From NCBI GenBank assembly GCA_030581615.1, contig JAKTTT010000046.1, forward strand, positions 1 through 64,000: a stretch of 64,000 nt of DNA. The letters are read 5' to 3'. The position numbers and the translations under genes are program-made. The notes under the pieces are model-generated. The model was not told the origin of the DNA. It worked only from the letters and a program-made list of their open reading frames with translations, and made no database searches. Positions 21,101 to 32,644 of this stretch are shown piece after piece (positions within the stretch are counted from its first letter, which is position 1; every line of letters begins with the position of its first letter). This DNA is from Alloascoidea africana (Eukaryota > Ascomycota > Alloascoideomycetes > Alloascoideales > Alloascoideaceae).

Positions 21101-22533
21101 GAGTATTATCTTGGATTGAACATGGGCCGAGGAAAGAAAATATTTGAAAGTTATATGTCGCTTCCTCAGTTTGCCATATCAGCTAATATTTCTTCACAAG
21201 TAAGCCAAATGATTATTTTTTGGAGTTGAAATGATGATAACCGAATCTTTTGAAGAAAACTTTGAAAGTTAGCAAAACGCTCAAGGTAACCATCAACATT
21301 ACAATATCTTGTGAAAACATCAATAATATGAAACGATCAGAAAAAGCATCCACCGCAATCATTTTCACGGGCCTTTCAACCGGGGAGTTGATCGACTTTA
21401 AAAGAATCCAGTAAGACTTGTATTGTCAAAGTTTTAGCCTTGACAACTTTTACTCACCTAATTGGAACTAGAGTGACCAAACTTTTGGGTAATACTTTCA
21501 GCGTTGTTGCATACATTACAGAAGCAGATCAAGAAATCCAATGCAGCATCCACTCTGAAGAATACGGTGAGTTTATTCACAAGCTAAACGAGTTCTCTAA
21601 TATTCACCTTGTTTATTGAAATAGCTGGCCTAGGTAAAAAGATAGCTCTGAAACCTACATTGTCTAAAGAGATTGAAGGGTTAATTGGTAAGCCCAAAAA
21701 GAGAAAGAGAACAAGTGATCAGCACCAATTGGATGATTTTGATAGTATGCCCTGCTTTGTTTTCTTTGGAAACGCTTCTATTAATAACCGTGTGTTAAGT
21801 CCTCATTGATGATTCTACATTTGACGATATACCCGACGACATTGAAAAAGATGGTCAAAGCAAGGTCAAGAAAAAGATCAGAAAGCAGACACAAAAACGT
21901 GAACCTAGTAAACAAAGGTAAGCCAGCATTGGGCTTTAAACTCAATATCATGCTAACCAAAGTTTAAGAACCTTTCAGGATAAAGGGTCTTATAATACCA
22001 AGCGGAAAAAGATTGAAGATGAAGATACCACAGCAGATTTTGATACCCTCGATTTCAACATTGAGCAAACAGTTAACGGAGTACCAATTGTTGATCTTAC
22101 CGGACCAGAGGAGCAAGAGATTGTAACTTCAAATTCCAAAAAATCTATTACCAGTTCTTTAAACGATCTTCATCGTAAAGTTATGGGCAATGATGACATT
22201 GAAATTTTGGAAATGTCTTCTAAGCATCAGAATTCAAACCCTGGCATAACCAGGAAGACGAAAGAAGCGACTTCACCGTACATAAAAAAGATTCAAGAAA
22301 GGAATGAGAAAAGTCTTGAATTTTTTAGCTCTAGTCCAGCGGACTTGAGCTTCAGCGGCTTTTTTGGCGCCAAAAATGAGAAAGCAATAAAAGAGGATAA
22401 TTCTCCTATCATGCCAGTATTACCAAATGAGATCGAGTCCACAGAGTCAACTGCAATTCTGGATGATGTTGATTCCCTTCCGCTCTTAAACAGGCCATTG
22501 GATTTCCTTTGCTCGGATATTGAAATTCAATAG
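18128..22533 (+). CDS. HFM1: Meiotic DNA helicase Hfm1/Mer3, 17 predicted exons
   Basis: Predicted exons: 18128-18191, 18246-18305, 18367-18974, 19028-19199, 19255-19369, 19422-19829, 19891-19916, 19972-20047, 20104-20131, 20182-20511, 20561-20716, 20780-21199, 21256-21410, 21472-21566, 21625-21744, 21800-21917, 21969-22533. Total 1171 aa (yeast Hfm1 is 1187). Ski2-like helicase motifs run in order: SSPTGSGKT (Walker A), YIAPTKALCEEK, TTPEKLD, IDEVHILGNQRG across intron 3, LALSATVSN, LVFCPTRN, FHHAGL, TSTLSVGINLPA, MIGRAGRPQFEKEG across intron 6, then a winged helix, the Sec63-type domain (YELGGLEFPSYEGAAKLH) and a disordered tail. In meiosis it stabilises D-loops and promotes ZMM crossovers. 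The second exon junction is the least certain. Introns are 49-63 nt; one is GC-AG. Convergent with SMC1. Confidence 0.87.
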
Positions 22534-22792
22534 CTTAGCAAGAGCTTGTAGCTGTTTAGGCTTTTAGATGAATGTACTACTGAAGATAAACAACCAATTC
22601 CAAGATTCATCTTGGACAGTAAAGCCAACAAACTGTTCAAATTGCAAAGAACAATCTTTTATCTTTTTTCTCCAAAAACACAGAAGGGATCAAATTCCCG
22701 CCCAAAAAGCCTATATTAAAGAAACCTTTGGTTCTACATCAAAGCTAAAATTTCATCAAATTTATCAAACACAAGAAAGAACAAAACTAATA

Positions 22793-25700
22793 TTACTCAT
22801 CAGGATAATTTCGTAAATCAATCGTAAGCACCCTGGAGCTGTTTTCATTCTGCTCTCTATAAATTCCTACCAGTGCCTCCGATTTTTCAAACAGACCATT
22901 CTTTAGGCTGATAACAATAAACTGAAATCCTGGACCTGAATGCTCCTTAATGTAATTTGCAATCTCGCCAACGTTAGCATAATCTAATGCAGCATCCACT
23001 TCGTCAAGAACAAAGAATGGAGATGGATGGTAAGAGTGAATGGAAAACAACAAGGCTAAAGCTGCCATTGTCTTCTCACCACCAGATAAGAGCTCCATAT
23101 CTCGAAATCGCTTCATAGGTGGCATCGCATGAAATTTCACTCCTTTAAGATAAGGCTCATCGTCATCTTCCAATGTTAAATCAGCAGAGCCACCATAAAT
23201 GTTAGCCTTATTCTTTGTCAAATCTTTGTACACACGATCAATCTGCCCAGATATGTGATCGAACGCGCTCATAAACCTTTCGAGTCGTTGCTCTCGCACT
23301 TCTTTGAAACGAGCTTGTACTTGTTGTTCTCTTCTCTTGAGCTTTTTGAATTCTTTCTCGTGGCCTTGAATTTTTTGCTCCGCTTCGGTCAACCGATCAG
23401 CTGCTTTCATATTGGGGGTCAACGCCTCCATCTCAGAAGTGAGTAGACTGATTTCTTCCGTCATCTCTTGTTCACGCTCTTCAGAGCTATCACCTTTCAA
23501 AACAGTCGATAACCCTGAATACTCAATCACTATATTAACAGACTGTGAAGACTTTAGACCCAACGATCGATCCTCGCCACGGCCACTAGGATCATCAGTG
23601 ACTCGAATAGCGTTCTCGCCCACAGGAAGGTCGTCCAATGAACCTCGAAGAGTTGGAATTTTGATATTTTCAATTTTGCAGTTTCGAAGAGTGTTGAATT
23701 TTTCTGCAATCTCTTTCTCAATGTCTTCTTCAATCGCATTGAAATCACGTTGAGACTTTTCAACTCTTCTATGGTGCTCATTCACTGAATCCTGAATTGT
23801 TGAAATATTCTGCTGCTTAGAACTGAGTTTCTGCTTTTCTTCATTGAGCTCACCTTCTAACACCTCTATCTGAGCCTGTACAACATCAACTTCGCTGTTA
23901 ATTGTTTCCTTTTCATCACCCAATTGGCTCAGCGTGACCTTATCCACTTCAATTGATTTGCGAAGCGTTTCCGCCCTAGCTTTTGTCTCATTTAAACGCT
24001 CAAGTTCGAACTTGGCTTGCGATTCTAGCTTTGACTTTTGCTTTGTAAATTTCAAACGCTCTTGAGCAATTTCTCGTAATAGGCTACCATGTGAGACTTC
24101 GTATTCTCTAATGTTCTCAAGACCGACTCGTTGGCAAAACTCCCCAAACACCTGATCTTCAAGCCTTTCAACCGTGTCTTTACTCTTTTGGTACTTTTTA
24201 CTTATAGATGAGTAGCTCTTCTCAGCATGTGTGAGGGTGGTTGAAAGCGATTGGATCTGGTTATTGTGGAATTGCAGTTCACGTTCCCTGTCGTTAATAG
24301 CACTTTTAACCGACTCCAAATCATCGCGCAAGAAAGGCAAACGGCTCTCAAGCACTGACAGCTCCTCAAGAAGTCGTTTTTCTTCATTATCCCCAGTTTT
24401 GTGATCCTGGAGTTGCTTCAACTCAGCTAACAATTTATCCTTCAACTTTCGAAGCCCTTGAATATTGCTCTGTTCCCATCTCTTCCCATTGTTCTTGCCT
24501 CGGCCACCGGTCATTAATCCAGCCTTGTGAATGAGTGAGCCATCCAGAGTGACAGCTTTAACATTAACATTTCGCTCCCATCGGCAATATTTGGCAATCT
24601 TCATGGTATCACAAACGATAGCCGACCCACAGGCGTAGTGAATTGCCCGCTCATTTGAAGGATCATAATCTACCACATCCAACACAGGTCTTGCACCGGG
24701 ATCAATGTTTCGTAGCGAATTGTTCAAAGGACTGACCGAAATAGTATCGAGAGGGATAAAAGAAGCAGTTCCTGCACGTTGTTCTTTGAGATAAGAGATG
24801 CACTTTTGTGCAGTTCCGGCAGAATCAACTACTATTGCGTCGAAACTTTTACCAAGAACTGTGGAAACCGCAAGCTCGTACTTTTTCTGTTTAGGTTTAC
24901 ATAAATCGTGAATCAAACCCTTCACACCTGGAATAAGACGTTTCATAGAAGCAACATTTTCACGTAACTTTCTATCACGTTCAGATTCACGAGCATTCGC
25001 ACTGAGATCAAGAAGAGAATTTAAACACTCTTTCAATTTCTCGTTTAGTTCGGCTTCTTTGTTGCTAATTTTTCTCTTCTCGGATCTCAAATTCATCAAA
25101 TACTCTTTTTTCTCATCAATTAACTGGAGGTTATGATTATGCTTTTGAGTCAACTCTTCGTGCTGTTGTTTAAGTAAAGATATAGACTGCTCCAAATCGA
25201 TAATTCTAGATTTTGATTGTTCCAAGTTGCTTTTAACAGAGGCAAGCTTATCCAATTCACTCTTTTGCTGTTTTGAAAGTGAGTTCATCTCCGCAGTTTC
25301 AGTTGCAGCTTGCAGATTGAATTGGTTCTTCAGTTGGGAGTACTCTGCCAGGTTTTCCCCATCAAGCTCAACTCCTAAAGAGCGGTTTCGGGCAATAACC
25401 TCTTCTTCATACTTGGAAGATGCCTTTTCAACGGTTTCAAGCGATCTATTGCACTCATCCAAATACTTTTGTTGACGCACAGTATCGCTCGAAATTTCAG
25501 AATGTTTCCGTTCTTGCATCTTTATTTTTTTGCTAAACATTTCAAATTTTGCATTGATAGGCAGCAGACTATTCTTTTTCTCTTCCAATATTCTCTCATT
25601 TTTCTTAATGTTTCGGGATAGCTTCTGGAGCTTTAAGGAATTTTTAGAGTACTCTGACGACACTGCCTTCAAAGTTGCCTGTTCCCTTTGTAATAGACGT

Positions 25701-26602
25701 ACATTCTCGCGTGTTTCGCGGTTCACTCTCTCCAAATCTTTTTCCAATTGTTCTCTTCGCTCTTCACTGTGAAATAGTCTCCAGAGATTATACGTTTGAA
25801 TTTTCTCAGCCTGTGAAACATGTTAGCTCTCTGAAAGGCCAGAATTGATATAAGATTAAACATACTCTTTGTTGAATAATCTGTTCAAATTTCTCAACAA
25901 TATCCTTTTGAGCACGATAGGTATTCTTTTCCGCATCGTACTTTTTCTTTTTCGAAAACGCAAATGTAGAAGCAGTTCGTGCCTTTTCCAACTCGTCTTT
26001 CAACTGATCATATTCTTTCTTGAACTCCACAGATCCGGAAATTTGTTCAATTAGTTTAGTCAAGTCCTCGGCAGACTGGCTGGCAATTGCCTCCACATCG
26101 CCCTGAAACACAAGAAAGTTTCTAGCTTTGATAAGAATATTCTCTTTCTTGAGCACTTCGGCGTATTCTCGTGCGTTGACAAGAGTTTCATTTATCCGGT
26201 ATTCGCTAGTACCAGAGCTCGTGATGCTATTGATAATGTTAGTAAAACGAAACACGTCGTCCTCAACGCAACGCAAAACGCGTACCTTCTCTTCAAATTC
26301 AGTATGCTTTTATCATCGCGTTCATATACTGCCATAACATAGGCAGACTTGGGATCTGACTGTGTAGACTCTGACGCCTCATTGTTCAAGACCCGGCCGC
26401 GATAAATCAAGTCCTTAAGATGGGCGCTCCTGAGATGGTTACTTCTAATGCCCAACACAAATGAGATGGCATCCATCATGTTGCTCTTCCCGGTCCCATT
26501 GGGCCCAACGATCGAGGTAAAATATGAGGATCCAAACCCCACCGTATTAAGGCCACGGTAGGACTTGAAGTTGTATAGCTCTAGCCCATTGAGGCGGCCC
26601 AT
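22793..26602 (-). CDS. SMC1: Cohesin ATPase subunit Smc1
   Basis: Exons 26286-26602, 25866-26226 and 22793-25810 give 1231 aa (yeast 1225). Walker A GPNGTGKSNMMDA lies at residues 33-45, followed by EYRINETLV and NFLVFQGDVEAIASQ with the Smc1-type Q loop. Two long coiled coils flank the hinge (LIPGVKGLIHDLCKP ... GLMTGGRGKNNGKRWEQ). The C-terminal head carries the signature LSGGEKTMAALALLFSIHS and Walker B FFVLDEVDAALD, then the D-loop. Introns are 59 nt (GTACGC, TACTAAC, ATAG) and 55 nt (GTATGT, GCTAAC, ACAG), both in the N-terminal quarter. Smc1 pairs with Smc3 and Scc1 (Rec8 in meiosis) to entrap chromatids. All ATPase residues I can check are present. Confidence 0.96.
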
Positions 26603-26867
26603 TCTTCAGCTTTATGATCGTCCACGAGAATCTAGTCGACTTGAAAGTGCAACGAGACGCGTTCTCTCCTTGCAATAAACCTGTGCCATGAAATACGCGT
26701 GTGAGCGTAACTCTGGGACCGAAACCGGTCTGGTGTGATTACCCCCATCCCCACAAAACACCCGTACACCCTCCGTGCACGGCTTTTGCGTGCAGGCTTT
26801 AAGAGAAAGATGCGATAGTGGCCAAGGTGGTTGTTCTCCTATTCCACTCGCGAGGCCGTTTATCTAG

Positions 26868-29006
26868 ATGGTAGCCATGTCAAAGTCCACGGATAATGGA
26901 ACCTCCGGAAAGTTGCGGGCTCTTCGCAAGGCCATGGAAGACAATGACCTTTTCGCATATAGTAGGTTATGTGCAGCCTAGGGAATTGGAAAAGATGGGG
27001 TACTAATCTACGTTCGGCATAGTTGTACCTTCAGAAGACGAGCACCAGAGCGAGTACACCAGTCCTGCGGACCAGAGAAGGGAATTCATATCTGGTATGT
27101 ATGGGCCGGCTCCTATCGTTTGCCAAGTTGGAAAATCTAATAGTCCTGTTCCTTTGTGCCTCTAGGTTTCACTGGATCTGCTGGCATCGCTGTAATCACG
27201 CGAGACGAAGCGGCATTGTCCACGGATGGCCGCTACTTTGCTCAAGCAGCAGAACAACTAGATCAAAATTGGAAGCTAATAAAGCAAGGGGTGAAAGGAC
27301 AGCAGACATGGCAACAGTTTGTTGTTTCTAGCGCTGTTAACTACGCCAAGTTGTCAGGCGAGACAGCCAAGATAGGAATTGATCCGCTTCTGATAACCAA
27401 CATTGCGGCATCCAGTCTTAAATTATCAATTGTGGCCTCTACAACCAAAGTGGAAAACTCAACCCTTTCTGATTCCACAGAGTCCAAAGTTGAGCTAACT
27501 CCTGTTCGACAAAATCTGATTGATTTGATCTGGCCGGAATTTGGTCAGCAACCAACAAGGCCATTAACCCCCGTTTTCATTCAAGAATTGAAGTATACCG
27601 GTACGCCATTTGGCACCAAAATTCAAAATTTAAGGGAAGAAATAGCAAAGAAGAATGGCCTTGGGTTCATTGTAACCGCGTTGGACGAGGTCGCTTGGCT
27701 ACTGAATTTAAGGGGTTCCGACATTCCTTACAACCCCCTTTTTTTCTCTTATGCTGTCATTACCAATGAACATGTTTACCTCTACGTTGATAATGCTAAA
27801 ATTCCTGAAGATGTTGAAAAGTATTTGACTGAGTTTCCTGGTTTGGAAATCAAGTCTTACACTGATATCTGGGATGACCTGATCAAATTGAAATCAATGG
27901 TTGAGACAGTAAGAGAACAGAATTCTCTAGAAACAAAGACGGACCCTGTTACAACCGAAACATTGAAAGGATTGTTTGACGATGACACGAATTCAGAACC
28001 CTCGCTTTATGCTTCTCTCTCTTCGTCGTGGGCTTTGGTCGATTCTCTGGGAACGGATAATGTCGAATTGATCCCGTCTCCGATTGAGATTGCAAAAGGA
28101 AGGAAAAATGAGGTAGAGATTCAAGGACAGCGCAATGCTCATATTAAAGATGGTGTAGCTTTGGTGAGATACTTTTCTTGGCTGGAAAAGCAATTGGAAG
28201 CAGGAGTGACCCTGGACGAAATAGAGGGCGCCGATAAATCTACAACATTTAGGGAACAAATGGAAAACTTTGTTGGTCTCAGTTTCGAAACTATCTCAGC
28301 CTCTGGGAAGAACGCTGCAATCATCCATTATGCGCCGGTTAAAGGAAGCTGTGCTGTTATTGACGTAAATGAGGTATACCTGAATGACACTGGAGCCCAA
28401 TTTAGAGATGGAACAACAGACACAACCAGGACATTGCACTTTGGTAACCCCAAGCCAGAGGAAGTGCACGCTTACACGCTTGTTCTCAAGGGTCACATTG
28501 CAATTGCCACAGCAGTCTTTCCCGAAGGCACCAACGGATACATGTTGGACACTCTAGCTCGACAATTTTTGTGGGGTGAGGGTCTCGATTATCGTCATGG
28601 CACAGGACATGGAGTTGGATCTTTCTTAAACGTTCATGAGGGACCGTTCGGGATTGGATTCAGAGCCGCCTATAGAGGCATTCCTTTTAAAATTGGAAAT
28701 GTTTGTTCTAATGAGCCGGGGTATTATGAGGATGGGAAATTTGGAATACGCATTGAAAGCGTGGTGGTGACAAGAGAATTCAACACAAGACATAATTTTG
28801 GGGACAAAAAGTATCTTGGATTCGAGACACTAACCATGGTACCTTTCTGCCGTCGCCTCATTGACAAGTCGTTGCTTACTGATAAAGAAAAGATTTGGAT
28901 TGATGAGTATCACAAGAGTGTCCTCAATACTCTAGAACCTTTTCTTATCAAATTCAACGATACCACTGCGCTGGATTGGCTCAGAAGAGAAAGTTCGCCT
29001 CTTTAA
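26868..29006 (+). CDS. FRA1: Fra1-type X-Pro aminopeptidase (M24B)
   Basis: Exons 26868-26961, 27023-27094 and 27166-29006 (introns 61 and 71 nt) encode 668 aa. The join restores [18 protein letters not shown] and [17 protein letters not shown], as in cytosolic aminopeptidase P. After two creatinase-like domains comes the pita-bread catalytic domain: [16 protein letters not shown] with both metal Asp, [17 protein letters not shown] with the metal His, and [16 protein letters not shown] with the Glu ligands. All appear intact. In S. cerevisiae Fra1 works with Fra2 and Grx3/4 to relay iron status to Aft1 (family knowledge); Pro-peptidase activity is also likely. A second in-frame ATG lies 9 nt downstream of the chosen one. 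Divergent from SMC1 across 265 bp. Confidence 0.9.
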
Positions 29007-29737
29007 GTGTAGACTTTCCTTCATTAATGGTTATTGAACATTAGATAACAATAAAATAACATGCCTAGACTATTTTTCAGTTGTACACATTTCTGCATCA
29101 AGTCCATTTTTTTGTCAGCAGCTTGAAAGGTGAGAAACAGTAAAGTTATCAGGGTAATCTGTACATTTGTATACTCTTGGAGGTGGTATGTAAGCTTGTC
29201 AATTTTTCAAAAAGTTATCCGATGTTCTATATTTACGAGAAACTTGAAATTAAATTCCACGAAGACAGTGAAAATAGTACCGACCTGTATCAACAATTCC
29301 AATCACATTTCCAAAAAGAAACATTTGGATACTTCAAGGTCCGTGGCGAAGTCCGAGCCGTATCGCAGCAAACAGTCGCTGCTGGATAGGCAAGCCTATC
29401 TTCAAAGCAGAGAAGATTCAACACTCAGGCTCCTCTCGCTTCACAGAAATGCGAGACTAGAAACCTTTGCAAACCTATTTTCTGATCCGTGATTTCTTGT
29501 GCTTGATGGCGCCGGTCTCCAGATTCAAAGTTAAGCCGGGTAACCGCAGCATAGGCTGCAAGTGCGTCGATGCAAAACGTGACTTTCAAAAGTGGGCTGT
29601 TTCTTCTTTTCGCGATGACTAACGGCGGCCTCCTATTGGTCGGTTTCTAGAGCATGGAGTTACTTTCTCGGATGGCATATAAGCTCCAACTCTTCTTCTC
29701 ACACTGTACCATCTCATCTCTCTTCTCCATCTCATCC
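29007..29737. other. FRA1-ISA1 intergenic region with a doubtful small frame
   Basis: 730 bp between tandem genes. A plus-strand frame at 29130-29492 (GTG start) ends in an amphipathic Arg/Leu-rich stretch. An overlapping frame begins at an ATG at 29177, and a perfect GTATGT donor occurs near 29186. It could be a small, possibly mitochondrial, spliced gene, but I recognise no family and do not call it. A Reb1-type CCGGGTAA lies at 29536-29543 and a CCAAT-type ATTGG near 29635. ATATAAG at 29677-29683 suits ISA1. Confidence 0.35.
29677..29683 (+). promoter_or_regulatory. TATA-like element of ISA1
   Basis: ATATAAG lies 55 bp upstream of the ATG chosen for ISA1 and downstream of an earlier in-frame ATG at 29654. 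The earlier ATG is therefore unlikely to be in the main transcript. Confidence 0.45.
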
Positions 29738-30361
29738 ATGATCCGAACCGCTTCTCTTCAACTACGGCCCACAGTTGGCCTGTTCGCCCGACGATTTGCC
29801 ACTGTGACCGGGGGATCGCAACTACACATTGCAAATGCATCTGAGAACCAGTCCTTGGGCTCGGAAAGCAGTCAGAATGGAAAAATCTGGGCCAAACACA
29901 CTTTGGTAGACTCAAATTCTGCCTCTACCAACCCGTTTTTACAGCGGCGGCAGCGGAAAGCTGCTGAAAGCTCCAATACTTCAACCGCAAATTCACAACC
30001 CTCTAAGACGACAGCCAGGCGGAAGCTACGACCACGCAAGGCTATTATGCGTTTGACACCCTCAGCAGTGGAACATCTACGGAATCTGTCAGCATCCCCA
30101 AACCCACAAATGGTACAGGTTGGGGTCCAGAATCGAGGATGCTCCGGCCTATCTTACCAGCTAAAGTACGTTAATGAACCAGGAAAATATGATGAGGAGG
30201 TTGTTCAAGATGGCGTCAAAGTTTTGGTAGACTCAAAGGCTCTGTTCTCGGTGATTGGATCGGAAATGGACTGGATCGACGACAAGCTGTCTAGTCGATT
30301 TGTTTTCAAGAATCCTAACGTCAAAGGAGCCTGTGGGTGCGGAGAAAGTTTCATGGTTTAG
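29738..30361 (+). CDS. ISA1: Mitochondrial iron-sulfur assembly protein Isa1
   Basis: Single exon, 207 aa from the ATG at 29738; the frame is open from 29654, but that ATG lies upstream of the TATA-like box. The N-terminus MIRTASLQLRPTVGLFARRFAT is a clear matrix presequence, followed by a low-complexity linker. The A-type Fe-S scaffold domain has KAIMRLTPSAVEHLRNL, VQVGVQNRGCSGLSYQLKY with the first cluster Cys, and the C-terminal CGCGESFMV with the other two. With Isa2 and Iba57 it matures [4Fe-4S] proteins such as aconitase and lipoate synthase (family knowledge). No introns. Confidence 0.93.
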   Translation: MIRTASLQLRPTVGLFARRFATVTGGSQLHIANASENQSLGSESSQNGKIWAKHTLVDSNSASTNPFLQRRQRKAAESSNTSTANSQPSKTTARRKLRPRKAIMRLTPSAVEHLRNLSASPNPQMVQVGVQNRGCSGLSYQLKYVNEPGKYDEEVVQDGVKVLVDSKALFSVIGSEMDWIDDKLSSRFVFKNPNVKGACGCGESFMV

Positions 30362-30818
30362 ATTTTTGTTTTTATAACAAAAGCCGCTTGTCTTTATTGA
30401 TTTGTTTGTTTGGCATGGTCTATTTATGTGGGGTTGCATTATTGCAATTAAGAGCTAGTTTGATAATGTGTAAAAGGACTTACCTGTCTATTAATTTAAT
30501 GATTATTTATGCATTTCGGATTTTTTTTGTCTGGCTCGAAAGCTCCGTTAAAGCGAAAATCTCCCGCTTATCTTATCTTGCGGTTCACGTGCCTCGATCC
30601 TTGATCCTAGACGCTCACCAAACACCAGGAACGCGAGTGACTGGGAACTGTTAGACTTTATCCTGCCCACAGTACTTGACAACGTTTTGAAAAGAAGGAA
30701 CATATCACTGGAGGGGGCGTATCTATATTATCAGTGCCCTACTATAGCAGCACTCTTACCAAAAGACAAAAGGGTTATTTCCTTTTCGGCTCAGCTGGCC
30801 TGATTATATTAGATAACG
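30362..30818. promoter_or_regulatory. Promoter of methionine-permease-like gene with GATA and CACGTG sites
   Basis: Between ISA1 and the permease. CTTATCTTATC at 30567-30577 gives two overlapping GATAAG sites on the minus strand, and TCACGTGC contains an E-box at 30586-30591. GATAAG is bound by nitrogen-repression GATA factors, and CACGTG by Cbf1, which with Met4 activates sulfur amino-acid genes. Their position 230-250 bp before the ATG fits regulation of an amino-acid permease. No frame of interest. Confidence 0.5.
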
Positions 30819-32501
30819 ATGAGCAACTCATTAAGCGATGACCAAGACCAGGATCATGATACCCGAAAGACGACACCTAGCATCCGCAAAGAAACAGAGG
30901 TTGCCGACATGGATATAGACACAGCAGCAGTTGAGACGGTCTATCTTCTTGACAGCACATCCTCAACCAGTGGGTCTAGGAGGAATTCAAGAACAGAAGA
31001 AGACGAGCAAGTCCAGAAAGTAGACGAAGAAGAAGTTCCTCAGGGCCGCCATCTAGGCCTATTTTCAATAATAGTGCTGTTTATCGCTAGATTGGTAGGC
31101 TCTGGGATTTTTGCCACGCCAGGAAGCATGTTTGCAGCTGTAGGCGGCTCACCGGTGTTGTTTTTCATATGTTGGATAATCGCTGAACTTTTGGGATTTG
31201 CTGGGTTATACATTTATCTGGAGTTAGGAACTCTTGTGAAACGGAATGGCGGAACAAAAGTATTTTTGGAATACATTTACAAACATCACAAAACTCTTAT
31301 CAGTATGGTTTACGGAATTTATTCCGTGTTGTTTGGCGTCACAATATCAAACACTTTGGTTTTTGGGAGATACGCTTTACATGCTTTTGGATTCGAGGCT
31401 GACGATGGCAGTGTAAGAATGGTTGGTGTTGTCTTAGCCGTCGCCGTCTTGCTTCTTCATGGTATTTCTTTACGTGCTGGCATTATCGTCCAGAACATTA
31501 TGGGAGGGCTAAAACTGCTGCTACTAGGCGTTATGATTGTTTGTGGATTGTATGTGTTGGTGGTCCCTACTTCAATCTCAGGAATTGAGAACCAATTTGC
31601 ACATGAAAGCTTCTTCAAGCTGCCACAATCAACGAGCGTAACACTATTGGGATCAGCTCTGTTAAAAGCCATTTTCTCGTGTGCTGGATGGGATGCTGTG
31701 CACACCGTTCAAGGCGAAGTTAAGAACCCAATACGAACTTTCAAGATTGCTGGCCCTGTATCTCTAGGAATTGTTTTTGGCACCTATATCCTAATAAATT
31801 TTGCATACTTGGTGGTCATCCCTCACGACAAAATCATGAACGGAGGCGAATTGGTAGGAAGTCTCCTTTTTGAACGTCTTTTTGGCGAATTGCTAGGGAG
31901 AAGAATCTTGACAAGTTCAATTGCGCTTAGTGCCTGTGGCAACGTTTTCGCTGTTGGCTATAGCGTTTCCCGAATGAATCAAGAGGTTTTTCGAGAAGGA
32001 TTTCTCCCCTTTTCAAAGCATTTGGCATCGAATTATCCCTTTGGCACCCCTCTTGCTGCTCTGATAGTCTCTTTCGTCCTTACTGTGTCTCTCCTTATAT
32101 TCTTACCAAAGGGAGGCGACCTTTATAGCTACATTGTTAGTGTGGAAGGTCATGCTGCTCAAGGTTTCCTATTCCTAGTGGCGTTTGGGCTGTTTCTTCT
32201 ACGAAGACATAATGCAGACAAAGAGGCAAAAATTCATGCTCCAATGGTTGCAATCATTGCAATGATTGTTGCATCGTTTATTATTTTTATGGCACCTTTA
32301 GTATTCTTAAAGGTAACTTATCCAGGATTAATGCCTTATCCATTAATGGCAATCACTATTCTTTTGACAATTTTCGCCTGTTGGCTACTCAGGTTTAAAA
32401 TTTTACCCTGGATCGGAGGGTATTCCTTATTAAGAGAAGAAGATGTTTTAGATGATGGATTAGTTATTTGGAAATGGATAAAAGTCTACACTTTGGGTTA
32501 A
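30819..32501 (+). CDS. High-affinity methionine permease-like (Mup1/Mup3, LAT family)
   Basis: Single exon, 560 aa. A cytosolic acidic N-tail of about 80 residues, with D/E-rich and S/T-rich parts, precedes a 12-segment APC/LAT-type permease. Segment 1 carries the substrate-binding helix break VGSGIFATPGSMF, followed by GLYIYLELGTLVKRNGGTKVFLEYIYK, as in Mup1/Mup3. Later: GVTISNTLVFGRYAL, IFSCAGWDAVHTVQGEVKNP (unwound helix 6) and VFAVGYSVSRMNQEVFREGFLPFS. It is expected at the plasma membrane as a methionine/cysteine-proton symporter. The lysines and acids of the N-tail are where Art1-Rsp5 ubiquitination acts on Mup1 in yeast (family knowledge). Whether it is closer to Mup1 or Mup3 cannot be decided by eye. 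Confidence 0.85.
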   Translation: MSNSLSDDQDQDHDTRKTTPSIRKETEVADMDIDTAAVETVYLLDSTSSTSGSRRNSRTEEDEQVQKVDEEEVPQGRHLGLFSIIVLFIARLVGSGIFATPGSMFAAVGGSPVLFFICWIIAELLGFAGLYIYLELGTLVKRNGGTKVFLEYIYKHHKTLISMVYGIYSVLFGVTISNTLVFGRYALHAFGFEADDGSVRMVGVVLAVAVLLLHGISLRAGIIVQNIMGGLKLLLLGVMIVCGLYVLVVPTSISGIENQFAHESFFKLPQSTSVTLLGSALLKAIFSCAGWDAVHTVQGEVKNPIRTFKIAGPVSLGIVFGTYILINFAYLVVIPHDKIMNGGELVGSLLFERLFGELLGRRILTSSIALSACGNVFAVGYSVSRMNQEVFREGFLPFSKHLASNYPFGTPLAALIVSFVLTVSLLIFLPKGGDLYSYIVSVEGHAAQGFLFLVAFGLFLLRRHNADKEAKIHAPMVAIIAMIVASFIIFMAPLVFLKVTYPGLMPYPLMAITILLTIFACWLLRFKILPWIGGYSLLREEDVLDDGLVIWKWIKVYTLG

Positions 32502-32644
32502 AAATTGATAGCTCCTTTTGTTGTATTTGCTTGATTTGTGCATTTGTGTGATTAGAATTATTTCATATGATTGTAATAGAATATTCGTTCTTATATGGCA
32601 TTCTGAGAATTCACAGATACCTATATATCGAAGAATGTAATAGT

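Noticed and set aside
27023-27331. 102-aa plus frame starting in FRA1 exon 2
   Set aside because: Reads through the second FRA1 intron out of frame; the spliced FRA1 protein explains the locus.
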